Shown here: piece by piece, positions 37,232-45,655 of the stretch | Layout of the letters: each line of letters starts with the position of its first letter | How positions within the stretch are numbered: the stretch's first letter is position 1 | Assembly: GCF_021168455.1 (NCBI RefSeq) | Contig: NZ_JAJOZR010000004.1 | Coordinates: 62,001-126,000, forward strand | Origin: Ferranicluibacter quercicola | GTDB taxonomy: Bacteria; Pseudomonadota; Alphaproteobacteria; Rhizobiales; Rhizobiaceae | Direction: 5' to 3' | DNA: 64,000 nt | Notes under the pieces: model-generated | Database searches by the model: none | What the model was told of the DNA's origin: nothing | The model's input: only the letters and a program-made list of their open reading frames with translations | Position numbers and translations under genes: made by a program

Positions 37232-38050
37232 GTGAACCTTCATTCCCGTCCCGTTGGAGAGTTCTTCGAGACAAGCAACGTTACCTTGCTGTCGATCAGC
37301 CAGGCAACGGCGGCAACCTTTTCAGACCTCTTCATCGGGCTCGCTTTCCTGTGCTTCATCGGCGTCGGCTCCAAGCGTGTTGCGTGTCCCGTCAACGGCG
37401 AGATCATCGGCTGTGAGGGAGACCTACTCGTCTTCCCGCCCGGCTCCATCGTGACGCTGGAGAATCGACCGGTGCTGAACGCGACCTACCGTGCCGAAGG
37501 TGTCTATTTCACCCAAGACCTTCTCAACTCGGTCTTTCCCGAGCAAAACCCTCGGTCGGCTCCACCCGGCATACAGATCATCCGGGCCGAACCGCAGCAG
37601 CCGGGCGTCATTCTCGACATCATACGGGACACACTGTTGGCGACGGACCTGCCGCCGGCCATCCGGCGTCACCGCCTCCTCGAACCTCTCATCTGGCTGC
37701 GGCATCTCGGCGTGCGCCTGCCAGCACAAGCGGATCATCAGCCTATGATCCGCTTGCGCCGTCTGCTGGAGACCGATCTGAGCCATCCGTGGCGGGCGTC
37801 CGAAGTTGCGGACCATTTCGCCATGAGCGAGGCGACTCTTCGCCGCTGGCTCGGACGATCGGAACAGGGATTTTCGAAGATCCTGCAGAACACGCGACTG
37901 GAGAAGGGCCTTTCGCTGCTGCAGACGACCGGACTTCCTGTCTCGCAAATCGCGCTCGAATGCGGTTTCAAAACGCAGTCCCACTTCTCCGACTCCTTCC
38001 GGAAGCGCTTCGGCATCCAGCCCCGCGCGATCCGCATCGCAGACGAATGA
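37232..38050 (+). CDS. AraC family transcriptional regulator
   Basis: A 272-residue regulator starting at GTG 37232, with GGAG five bases upstream. The N-terminal half is a cupin-like sensor region (GCEGDLLVFPPGSIVTLENRP). The C-terminal half is the double helix-turn-helix DNA-binding domain (RASEVADHFAMSEATLRRWLGRSEQGFSKILQNTRLEKGLSLLQTTGLPVSQIALECGFKTQSHFSDSFRKRFGIQP). It is in tandem with the PEBP gene 99 bases downstream, which it may regulate. The effector is unknown. Confidence 0.92.
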   Translation: MNLHSRPVGEFFETSNVTLLSISQATAATFSDLFIGLAFLCFIGVGSKRVACPVNGEIIGCEGDLLVFPPGSIVTLENRPVLNATYRAEGVYFTQDLLNSVFPEQNPRSAPPGIQIIRAEPQQPGVILDIIRDTLLATDLPPAIRRHRLLEPLIWLRHLGVRLPAQADHQPMIRLRRLLETDLSHPWRASEVADHFAMSEATLRRWLGRSEQGFSKILQNTRLEKGLSLLQTTGLPVSQIALECGFKTQSHFSDSFRKRFGIQPRAIRIADE

Positions 38051-38149
38051 GCGTTTTTCGACAAACTTTGAAGGTTGGACGAAAGCAGCAGCCGGTGCGG
38101 AAGGATAGTCTGAAGGTGTGTTGAATCATCTTCAGAAAGGGACATAAGC

Positions 38150-38713
38150 ATGTCTTCCGCATTTATAAACGTCCGGTCGATCCTCATCGGCCTTACTCTC
38201 CTCGGGAGTTCCGCCGCGCAGGCTGAGGCGCAGGAGTTTCGAGTGACGAGCACATCCATGAGCGAGGGCGGCCGGCTCTCTTCCGCTCAAATCTTCAAGG
38301 GGTTTGGCTGCGACGGGGGCAACACGTCTCCGCAATTGTCTTGGTCGGGTGCGCCGGCCGGCACCAAGAGCTTCGCCGTCACGGCCTATGACCCCGACGC
38401 GCCGACGGGATCGGGCTGGTGGCACTGGAATATCGTGAACATTCCGGTAGGAGAGACTAGGCTGGCCGCCAGCGCAAGTGGTACGGAGGCCCTTCCCAAA
38501 GGTGCCGTCGAATTGAAGAACGACTATGGTAGTGTCGGATTCGGAGGTGCCTGCCCGCCTTCCGGCGTCGTGCATCGCTACATCTTCTCAGTACACGCCC
38601 TCAATGTCGAGGCACTGGATCTACCGAAGGATGCCAGCAACGCCCTTGCCGGCTTCATGATCGGCAGCACGACGATCGCCACCGCCCGCCTTACCGCCGT
38701 CTATAACAGGTAG
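38150..38713 (+). CDS. secreted YbhB/YbcL-type PEBP (Raf-kinase-inhibitor-like) protein
   Basis: A 187-residue protein with a signal peptide (about residues 1-25, AAQAEA). The mature part shows the phosphatidylethanolamine-binding-protein motifs DPDAPTGSGWWHWNIVNIP and YGSVGFGGACPPSGVVHRYIFSVHAL, which form the anion-binding pocket. AAAGGG precedes the ATG. Bacterial members have no established reaction; periplasmic location is predicted. It follows the AraC-type regulator on the same strand. Confidence 0.9.
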   Translation: MSSAFINVRSILIGLTLLGSSAAQAEAQEFRVTSTSMSEGGRLSSAQIFKGFGCDGGNTSPQLSWSGAPAGTKSFAVTAYDPDAPTGSGWWHWNIVNIPVGETRLAASASGTEALPKGAVELKNDYGSVGFGGACPPSGVVHRYIFSVHALNVEALDLPKDASNALAGFMIGSTTIATARLTAVYNR

Positions 38714-38742
38714 GCACCAACAGGCGGACCACACCACGAACG

Positions 38743-38771
38743 AAAAAGGGCCCGCATCGCTGCGAGCCCTT
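38743..38771 (-). terminator. terminator of clpX
   Basis: On minus, AAGGGCTCGCA-GCGA-TGCGGGCCCTT (one mismatch in an 11-base-pair stem) followed by TTT (a TTTTT run including the stem end). It lies about 20 bases past the clpX stop. Confidence 0.8.
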
Positions 38772-38791
38772 CCTTCATTCTCCAAATCACA

Positions 38792-40069
38792 TCAGGCCGA
38801 AACGTTGGCCTTCTCGTCCGTGCGCTCCGAGTAGATGTAGAGCGGGCGGGCGGAGCCCTTGACGACTTCGTCGGAGATGACGACTTCGCGGACGCCTTCC
38901 AGCGTCGGCAGTTCGAACATCGTGTCGAGCAGGATCTTCTCCATGATCGAGCGAAGGCCGCGGGCGCCGGTCTTGCGGATGATGGCGCGCTTGGCGATTT
39001 CGCGCAGCGCGTCCTCGTGGAACGTCAGTTCCACGTCTTCCATCTCGAACAGGCGCTGATACTGCTTGATCAGGGCGTTCTTCGGCTCCGACAGGATCTG
39101 GATCAGCGCATATTCGTCGAGGTCCTCGAGCGTCGCCAGAACGGGCAGACGGCCGATGAATTCGGGAATGAGGCCGAACTTGACCAGATCTTCCGGCTCC
39201 AGCTCACGCAGGACTTCGCCGACACGGCGGTCTTCGGGAGACTTGACCGAGGCACCGAAGCCGATCGACGTCTTTTCGCCGCGGGCGGAGATGATCTTGT
39301 CGAGGCCGGCAAAGGCGCCGCCGCAGATGAACAGGATGTTGGTCGTGTCCACCTGCAGGAATTCCTGCTGGGGATGCTTGCGTCCACCCTGCGGCGGAAC
39401 GGAAGCGACCGTGCCTTCCATGATCTTCAGAAGCGCCTGCTGCACGCCCTCGCCCGAAACGTCCCGGGTGATCGAGGGATTGTCGGACTTGCGCGAGATC
39501 TTGTCGACTTCGTCGATATAGACGATGCCGCGCTGGGCGCGTTCGACGTTGTAGTCGGCCGACTGAAGCAGCTTCAGGATGATGTTCTCGACGTCCTCGC
39601 CGACATAGCCGGCTTCGGTGAGTGTCGTCGCATCCGCCATGGTGAAGGGCACGTCGATGATGCGGGCCAGCGTCTGGGCGAGATAGGTCTTGCCGCAGCC
39701 GGTCGGGCCGACGAGCATGATGTTCGACTTGGCCAGCTCGATGTCGCTACCCTTGGCCGAATGCGCCAGGCGCTTGTAATGGTTGTGGACGGCGACAGAC
39801 AGGATGCGCTTGGCCTGCTGCTGGCCGATCACGTATTCGTCGAGAACCTTGATGATTTCCTGCGGCGTGGGAACGCCATCGCGGGACTTCACCATCGAGG
39901 TCTTGTTCTCCTCGCGGATGATATCCATGCACAGTTCGACGCATTCATCGCAGATGAAGACGGTCGGTCCGGCAATCAGCTTCCGGACTTCGTGCTGGCT
40001 CTTGCCGCAGAAGGAACAATAGAGGGTATTCTTGGAGTCACCGCCGCTGCTGCCGCTGACTTTGCTCAT
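38792..40069 (-). CDS. clpX: ATP-dependent Clp protease ATP-binding subunit ClpX
   Basis: AAA+ unfoldase of 425 residues that feeds substrates into ClpP. N-terminal four-cysteine zinc-binding domain (CSFCGKSQHEVRKL...CDECVELC), Walker A GPTGCGKTYLA, Walker B VYIDEVDKISRK, and the IGF-type ClpP-docking loop region (SIGFGASVKSP). Separated from clpP by 294 bases, so it probably has its own promoter. Followed by a strong terminator. Confidence 0.97.
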   Translation of the reverse strand: MSKVSGSSGGDSKNTLYCSFCGKSQHEVRKLIAGPTVFICDECVELCMDIIREENKTSMVKSRDGVPTPQEIIKVLDEYVIGQQQAKRILSVAVHNHYKRLAHSAKGSDIELAKSNIMLVGPTGCGKTYLAQTLARIIDVPFTMADATTLTEAGYVGEDVENIILKLLQSADYNVERAQRGIVYIDEVDKISRKSDNPSITRDVSGEGVQQALLKIMEGTVASVPPQGGRKHPQQEFLQVDTTNILFICGGAFAGLDKIISARGEKTSIGFGASVKSPEDRRVGEVLRELEPEDLVKFGLIPEFIGRLPVLATLEDLDEYALIQILSEPKNALIKQYQRLFEMEDVELTFHEDALREIAKRAIIRKTGARGLRSIMEKILLDTMFELPTLEGVREVVISDEVVKGSARPLYIYSERTDEKANVSA

Positions 40070-40363
40070 TTCACTTTCCTTCCAGCACGCCGCGCGTCCC
40101 CTGCGGGACGCAACGAACCACTCAAACCGCTCCGCAGACTGGCGCGCCGTTCGGCGTCAATGTGCTTTGCTTCCGGGAGTACGAACCGGACGCGCTTTCG
40201 CGCGCGCCGGCGGCAACTTATCTCCCATCGAAAACCGGATGCTAGATTGCCAGAACTCAACATAGCATTAACGGTTGATAGTAACGGCTTTGGTCCAGGG
40301 ATAAAGACCCTTGGAAGTTACAATTGTGTCACAAATGCATCATTCGCGACACAAAAGCCATGC

Positions 40364-40996
40364 TCAACTTTCGATGGCCGATTCCATGGCTTCGCGCGAG
40401 GTGATGACCTTGTCGATCACGCCCCAGGCGAGCGCCTCGTCAGAGGTCATAAAGTGGTCACGATCAAGCGTCTGTTCAACCTCTTCATAGGTCCGTCCGC
40501 AATGCTTGACGTAAACCTCGTTCAGGCGACGCTTCATTTTCAGGATGTCGCGGGCATGACGCTCGATGTCCGATGCCTGGCCCTGGAACCCGCCGGAGGG
40601 CTGGTGCACCATGATGCGGGCGTTCGGCGTGGAGAAGCGCATGTCCTTGTGGCCGGCGGCCAGAAGCAGCGAGCCCATGGAGGCGGCCTGGCCGACGCAG
40701 AGCGTCGAGACGGCCGGCTTGATGAACTGCATCGTATCGTAGATGGCCATGCCGGCCGTGACGACGCCGCCCGGCGAATTGATGTAGATTGCGATTTCCT
40801 TTTTCGGGTTTTCAGCCTCGAGGAAGAGGAGCTGGGCGCAGACCAGCGTCGCCATATGATCTTCCACAGGGCCGGTGAGGAAGATGATGCGCTCCTTCAG
40901 GAGGCGCGAGAAGATGTCGTAGGAGCGTTCGCCACGGTTGGTCTGCTCGACGACCATCGGCACGAGCGCCATAGCGGTATCAACGGGATTTGTCAT
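40364..40996 (-). CDS. clpP: ATP-dependent Clp protease proteolytic subunit
   Basis: Serine protease subunit of 210 residues. The catalytic triad is visible: Ser in GQAASMGSLLL, His in MVHQPSGGFQG and Asp in LDRDHFMTSDEA. The ATG at 40996 (MTNPVDTAMALVPMVVEQ) follows AAGGGCTG; the open frame runs 37 codons further but without similarity. A candidate promoter with heat-shock character lies at 41066-41095. Confidence 0.96.
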   Translation of the reverse strand: MTNPVDTAMALVPMVVEQTNRGERSYDIFSRLLKERIIFLTGPVEDHMATLVCAQLLFLEAENPKKEIAIYINSPGGVVTAGMAIYDTMQFIKPAVSTLCVGQAASMGSLLLAAGHKDMRFSTPNARIMVHQPSGGFQGQASDIERHARDILKMKRRLNEVYVKHCGRTYEEVEQTLDRDHFMTSDEALAWGVIDKVITSREAMESAIES

Positions 40997-41065
40997 GTCA
41001 GCCCTTCGTCTCAGGAATGCGCGAGCACTTCGCGTATCGGAATCATTCGAATATCTCTGCCCCTT

Positions 41066-41095
41066 TACATAGAGTGTCAGAGGTAGGCACTTCAA
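41066..41095 (-). promoter_or_regulatory. candidate clpP promoter
   Basis: On minus, TTGAAG (41095-41090), an 18-base spacer and TATGTA (41071-41066), about 70 bases before the ATG. CTTGAA with TCTATGT also approximates the alphaproteobacterial sigma-32 pattern, so heat-shock induction is possible. Confidence 0.5.
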
Positions 41096-41145
41096 GTCGG
41101 CTGCCATCTATAACGTTAACGAGGACCGCTTGCCCGAAAGTGGCG

Positions 41146-42702
41146 TCAGAGCTGGGATTCGATGGGGAGGTAGCCGATGACGGCGGCCGTCACCCGCCGC
41201 CAGAAACCGGCATCCGGCTCACGGTCCAGCATGCGCGAGCAGTGTTGCGCCTCGTCGTTCCAGCAGAGTTTGCCGTCCTCGAGCGACAGACGGAAGCTCG
41301 TGCCCGGATGGGTCTCGAGCGCGAAGATCGCATCGACATCGGCCACCAGCGAGGGGCAGGTGAAGAGCACGCCCATCTCGGTGTTGAGCGACGCGGAACG
41401 CGGATCGAAGTTCATGGAGCCGACGAAGGCGCCCTTCCCGTCGATGGTGAAGGCCTTGGTGTGCAGGCTCGCTCCGCGCGATCCGAAGAGCGAGATGCGC
41501 TGCGTCTCCGTCGCCTCCTGCACCGCCTTCAGCTCGTAGAGCGCGACACCGCCCGCCACGAGCTTGCGGCGGTAGTTGGCATAGGCGCCGTGCACCGCGG
41601 CAACATCGGTGGCGGCGAGCGAATTGGTGAGGATCGCCACATCGACGCCCCGTGTCACCAGTCCGCACAGCTCCTTCACGCCGTCGGCACCGGGAATGAA
41701 ATAGGGCGAGATGATCGTCACGCTCTGCCCCGCCGCGGTGATGTGCGGCAGCAACTCCTGCATCAGCCAGTTCTGGCGACGCTCAAGATGCGCCTTTTCC
41801 GGCGGATCGGCCTTGATGGTGATGTCGCCGGTGAACCGCAACTCGCCGCGGCCGTGAAAGAGTCCGGGCTCGGCCGCTGCCTGCTCCACATGGCCGAGAT
41901 AATGCCGGCCGCCCTTGCCGCGTGCGAGCCGGGCGAGCTTGCGGCGCAGGCGCGGAAGATAGTGCCGATGCGGGGTGCGCAGCGAGCCGATCGGCAGCAC
42001 CATGGAGCTGTTCCAGTAGTCGTCGAAAACGCTGGCCGCCTCGCGGGCGATGGGGCCGAGCATCCACATATCGAGGTCGCGGAAATTGGCCTGCTCGGCC
42101 GCATCGAAATAGGCATCGCCGATATTGCGTCCGCCGGCGATGACGACACGGCCATCGGCGATCCAGGTCTTGTTGTGCATGCGCCGCGTCGCCCGCAACG
42201 GCCGCAGCATCATTTCGAGCCCGCGGCGGAAGCGGTCGTTGCGGGCGCGGCTCGGATTGAACAGCCGGACCTGAATGTTCTCGTGCGCGTCGAGCGCCAG
42301 GCAGAAGCGGTCGTGCAGCCCGGCATTGATGTCGTCCAGCAGCAGGCGCACCTTGACGCCGCGATCGGCCGCCGCCAGCACCTCGCCGGCCAGAAGCCGC
42401 CCGGTCAGGTCGCGGCGCCAGTAGTAATATTGCAGATCGAGGCTGCGCCCCGCCTTGCGGGCCGAGATGGCGCGCACGGAGAAGGCGTCCATATTGTCGG
42501 AGACGAGGGTGACCGCGCTCTGTCCGTCCTTCTCGTCCAGCAGCGGCACGCTCTCCCGGTCGATCTCCGTCTGCCCCGCGACAGGCTCGATCGCCTTTGC
42601 CGGCTGGCCGTAGAGATGCCGGCCGAAGCGGCCATAGACATAGATGGTGCCGAGCGCCGCCAGCACGGCCAGGATTGCAAGGGAGATGATCAGCCATTTC
42701 AT
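41146..42702 (-). CDS. membrane-anchored phospholipase D family protein (cardiolipin-synthase-like)
   Basis: A 518-residue protein with one N-terminal transmembrane helix (WLIISLAILAVLAALGTIYVY) and two PLD domains, each with an HKD motif: HNKTWIADGRVVIAGGRNIGD (about residue 200) and HTKAFTIDGKGAFVGSMNFD (about residue 415). Such enzymes act on phospholipids, either hydrolysing them or making cardiolipin. The start MKWLIISLAIL is at 42702. It follows the phosphodiesterase-like gene by 52 bases in one operon. Substrate not determinable. Confidence 0.88.
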   Translation of the reverse strand: MKWLIISLAILAVLAALGTIYVYGRFGRHLYGQPAKAIEPVAGQTEIDRESVPLLDEKDGQSAVTLVSDNMDAFSVRAISARKAGRSLDLQYYYWRRDLTGRLLAGEVLAAADRGVKVRLLLDDINAGLHDRFCLALDAHENIQVRLFNPSRARNDRFRRGLEMMLRPLRATRRMHNKTWIADGRVVIAGGRNIGDAYFDAAEQANFRDLDMWMLGPIAREAASVFDDYWNSSMVLPIGSLRTPHRHYLPRLRRKLARLARGKGGRHYLGHVEQAAAEPGLFHGRGELRFTGDITIKADPPEKAHLERRQNWLMQELLPHITAAGQSVTIISPYFIPGADGVKELCGLVTRGVDVAILTNSLAATDVAAVHGAYANYRRKLVAGGVALYELKAVQEATETQRISLFGSRGASLHTKAFTIDGKGAFVGSMNFDPRSASLNTEMGVLFTCPSLVADVDAIFALETHPGTSFRLSLEDGKLCWNDEAQHCSRMLDREPDAGFWRRVTAAVIGYLPIESQL

Positions 42703-42754
42703 GGAGCGGACGCGGGCCTCCGGGTGGGTCTGGCAGTCGGGTTCGTCACAGGTG

Positions 42755-43669
42755 CTATCGCGCCTGCAGCGTCGTGTCCGTCGAAATCGTCTCGGCCCGG
42801 GCAGCGGCCCCCTCACCGAGCTCCCTCCGGGTCGACAATGCTGCCTGCAGATCGATATGCGCCTTCAGCGGCAGGTGGTCGGATGCGACGCGCGATAGGG
42901 CCGAGTTGTGCACCTCCACATGCGTCACCAGCGTGTGGGGGCTGCCCATCACCCGGTCGAGCGCCAGCAGCGGATAGCGCGAGGGAAAGCTCGGAACGGC
43001 CGAAATCGAATGGTCGAAGACGGGGCTGAGCAGCGACAGGGCCGAGCGCTTGCCGATCCGCCATTCGTTCAGATCGCCGATCAGCAGCGTCGGCCGCTGC
43101 TCGGCCTCCTCGATGGCGGCGAGAACGGCACGCGCCTGCTGGCTGCGCGAATGCCGCAGAAGGCCGAAATGCGCGGCGATGATGCGCAGCGGCCCGTGCT
43201 TCAGGTCGAGATCCACCATCAGTGCGCCGCGCGGCTCGACGCCCGGCAGCTTCATCTGGCTGACCTTGGCGACGGCCCCTTCGCGCACCAGCAGCAGGTT
43301 TCCGTGCCAGCCATGTCCCTTCGGCGAGAAGGCGGCGATCGGCACCGACAGGAGGTGACAATCGCGATGCAGCCGCTCGAGATCCAGCAGCCCCGCCCGT
43401 TCGCCGAAACGCTGATCGGCTTCCTGCAGCGCGATGATGTCGGCGTCGATCTCACAGATCACGTCCATGATGCGGCCGGGGTCGAAGCGCTTGTCGGTGC
43501 CCACGCATTTGTGAATGTTGTAGGACGCGACCACCGTATCGCCCCGCGCGCCGGCCGGGGCCTCGCGTCCCGGCAGGGCCACGCGCCGGGCCCGCAGAGC
43601 CGCCAGCAATCCACCGGCCGTCTTACCGGCATTCAGGAATCGGGCGGGCTTGGCTGGCTTTTGCGACAT
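42755..43669 (-). CDS. endonuclease/exonuclease/phosphatase (EEP) family protein
   Basis: A 304-residue metal-dependent hydrolase of the DNase I/sphingomyelinase fold. Motifs in order: SYNIHKCVG, IIALQEADQRFG (metal Glu), HGWHGNLLLV, LLIGDLNEWR (Asp/Asn), LALDRVMG and the C-terminal SDHLPLKAHI (catalytic His). The basic first 60 residues precede the fold. It is upstream of and co-oriented with the PLD gene, so both may act on phospholipids. A nuclease role cannot be excluded. Confidence 0.88.
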   Translation of the reverse strand: MSQKPAKPARFLNAGKTAGGLLAALRARRVALPGREAPAGARGDTVVASYNIHKCVGTDKRFDPGRIMDVICEIDADIIALQEADQRFGERAGLLDLERLHRDCHLLSVPIAAFSPKGHGWHGNLLLVREGAVAKVSQMKLPGVEPRGALMVDLDLKHGPLRIIAAHFGLLRHSRSQQARAVLAAIEEAEQRPTLLIGDLNEWRIGKRSALSLLSPVFDHSISAVPSFPSRYPLLALDRVMGSPHTLVTHVEVHNSALSRVASDHLPLKAHIDLQAALSTRRELGEGAAARAETISTDTTLQAR

Positions 43670-44033
43670 GGCGGGGCTCACCTTGGCTCTTGGATGCTTC
43701 GGGTCGGAATGGTCGTCTCCGTGGGTCTGGAGATAGCGAGCAGGCGCCGCAAGACAAGGCGCGAGCGGCACGCAGCGCGCAGCAAGCCTTATGTCGGCGA
43801 CACCTGACGCAGGCGCCCGACGACCCAGCAGGCCAACCGAGAGGGAGCGGGACGTTGCCAGCGGCAAGGCCGATCTTGACAAGCCAGCGCTGCCGACCGC
43901 CTTCTGTCGCATGCACCGACGGCCGGACGATCGGGTTGCGCGCCCGGCGCCGCAGCCCGATCGTCCGATCACGGTCTCCTCGACCGCATCTAGGCCGCAA
44001 ACATTCCGCGGTCCCGCCCAGACTGGACATGCC
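43670..44033. other. divergent intergenic region between EEP and P450 genes
   Basis: About 360 bases with no ORF supported by a ribosome site. It must carry promoters for both directions; none is clear enough to list. Confidence 0.4.
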
Positions 44034-45299
44034 ATGCCGACTGCCACGCCCTCCGCCCCATCCCCCGCCATGATCGACGCCGCCACACGTCACGTGCGGC
44101 TCGACATTCGCGATCCCGCCTTCTACCGCGATCCGCTGCCGACCTATGCGGCGCTCCACGCCGCCTGCCCTGCCTTCTACTGGGAAGAGCCCGGACAATG
44201 GTTCTTCACAGGCTACGATCAGGTGAATGCACTGCTGCGCGACCGCCGCTTCGGCCGCCAGATCCTGCATGTGGCGACGCGCGCGGAACTCGGTATGCCC
44301 GATCCGAAGCCGCATCTGGCCGATTTCGACCGGCTGGAGCATCATTCGCTGCTGGAGCTGGAGCCGCCGGCGCACACCCGCCTGCGCACGCTCGTCAACC
44401 GCGCCTTCGTCTCGCGGCATGTGGAGGCACTGCGACCGGAGATCGCCGCGCTGTGCCACCGGCTGATCGACGGCTTCGAGAAAGATGGCCGCGTCGAGCT
44501 TCTCAAGACCTATGCCGAGATCGTGCCCGTTACCGTCATTGCCCGCATGCTCGGCGTGCCGCTCGACATGGCCCCGAGCCTGCTCGACTGGTCGCACCGC
44601 ATGGTGAAGATGTACGTCTTCAACCCCTCGGAGGAGACCGAGCACGATGCCAACCGCGCCTCGGCGGACTTCGACGCCTATCTCCGCAGCATCATCGCCT
44701 GGAAGCGCGACAATCCCGCCGACGACCTTCTGACCCATATGATCACCTCCGAGAAGGACGGCGAGCGGCTGACGGACGACGAGCTGGTCTCGACCGCCGT
44801 TCTCCTGCTGAATGCCGGCCACGAGGCGACCGTGCACCAGCTCGGCAATGCCGTCGCCACGATCCTGCAGACCGGTGCCGACCCTGCCACCCTGTTTGCC
44901 GAGGACACCACCACAGAGCGGACGGTGGAGGAGTGCATGCGCTACGCCGCACCGCTCCACATCTTCCAGCGCCATGCCCTGTCCGATATCGCGCTCGAAG
45001 AGGGAATCACCCTGAAGAAGGGCGACCGCATCGGTCTCATGCTGGCTGGCGCCAACGTCGATCCGCGCCGGTTCAGCGATCCCTCGACCTTTCGCCCGGA
45101 CCGCAACGAAGGCCCCCACCTCTCCTTCGGCGCCGGCATCCACTTCTGCATCGGCGCGCCGCTTGCCCGGCTGGAACTCAAGCTGTCCCTGCCGATCCTC
45201 TTCGAACGACTGCCGACGCTGCGCCTTGCCGAGACGCCGGTCGTCAAGGACAGCTATCACTTCCACGGGCTGGAGCGGCTGGATCTGACGTGGGGATGA
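44034..45299 (+). CDS. cytochrome P450
   Basis: Soluble bacterial-type monooxygenase, 421 residues. Visible are the I-helix oxygen-activation motif (LLNAGHEATVHQLG), the K-helix ExxR-like region (VEECMRYAAPLHIFQRHA, Arg in place) and the heme-ligand loop FGAGIHFCIGAPLARLELK with the proximal cysteine. The start at ATG 44034 has a weak ribosome site; MIDAATRHV 12 codons on is an alternative. No ferredoxin or reductase gene is adjacent, so the redox partner must be elsewhere. Substrate unknown. Confidence 0.95.
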   Translation: MPTATPSAPSPAMIDAATRHVRLDIRDPAFYRDPLPTYAALHAACPAFYWEEPGQWFFTGYDQVNALLRDRRFGRQILHVATRAELGMPDPKPHLADFDRLEHHSLLELEPPAHTRLRTLVNRAFVSRHVEALRPEIAALCHRLIDGFEKDGRVELLKTYAEIVPVTVIARMLGVPLDMAPSLLDWSHRMVKMYVFNPSEETEHDANRASADFDAYLRSIIAWKRDNPADDLLTHMITSEKDGERLTDDELVSTAVLLLNAGHEATVHQLGNAVATILQTGADPATLFAEDTTTERTVEECMRYAAPLHIFQRHALSDIALEEGITLKKGDRIGLMLAGANVDPRRFSDPSTFRPDRNEGPHLSFGAGIHFCIGAPLARLELKLSLPILFERLPTLRLAETPVVKDSYHFHGLERLDLTWG

Positions 45300-45305
45300 C
45301 GCTTC

Positions 45306-45650
45306 TCAAACCCGGATCACGTAATCCTTGCGAGTCGTTTCAAGCACTTCCCAGGTTCCCTTGAAGCCGGGCCTGAGGATGAGGCTGTTTCCGGTCTTCA
45401 GGTCGAAGGTCTCGCCGTCGTCGCTAGTGACGATGGAGTGGCCGGAGAGGATGTGGAAATATTCCCATTCCTCGTAGACGATCCGCCATTTGCCGGGCGT
45501 CGCTTCCCAGATGCCGGCGTAGAGGCCGCCCGGGGCTTCCTCGATGTTCCAGGTGCGGAATTCCGGGTCGCCGGAGATCAGGCGATCCTCGGCCGGGGCG
45601 CCGATATCCGGCTGGATGCCGGAGATGTCGAAGGTGAGCGAAACGGCCAT
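45306..45650 (-). CDS. cupin domain protein (Cupin_3/DUF861 type)
   Basis: A 114-residue single cupin barrel: FRTWNIEEAPGGLYAGIWEATPGKWRIVYEEWEYFHILSGHSIVTSDDGE and NSLILRPGFKGTWEVLETTRKDYVIRV. This is the (S)-ureidoglycine-hydrolase-like small cupin family; metal ligands are mostly Tyr/Glu/His in the EEWEYFHIL segment. It is converging with the P450 gene (6 bases between stops) and lies just downstream of the sulfhydrylase gene on the same strand. Function unknown. Confidence 0.85.
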   Translation of the reverse strand: MAVSLTFDISGIQPDIGAPAEDRLISGDPEFRTWNIEEAPGGLYAGIWEATPGKWRIVYEEWEYFHILSGHSIVTSDDGETFDLKTGNSLILRPGFKGTWEVLETTRKDYVIRV

Positions 45651-45655
45651 CGGCG

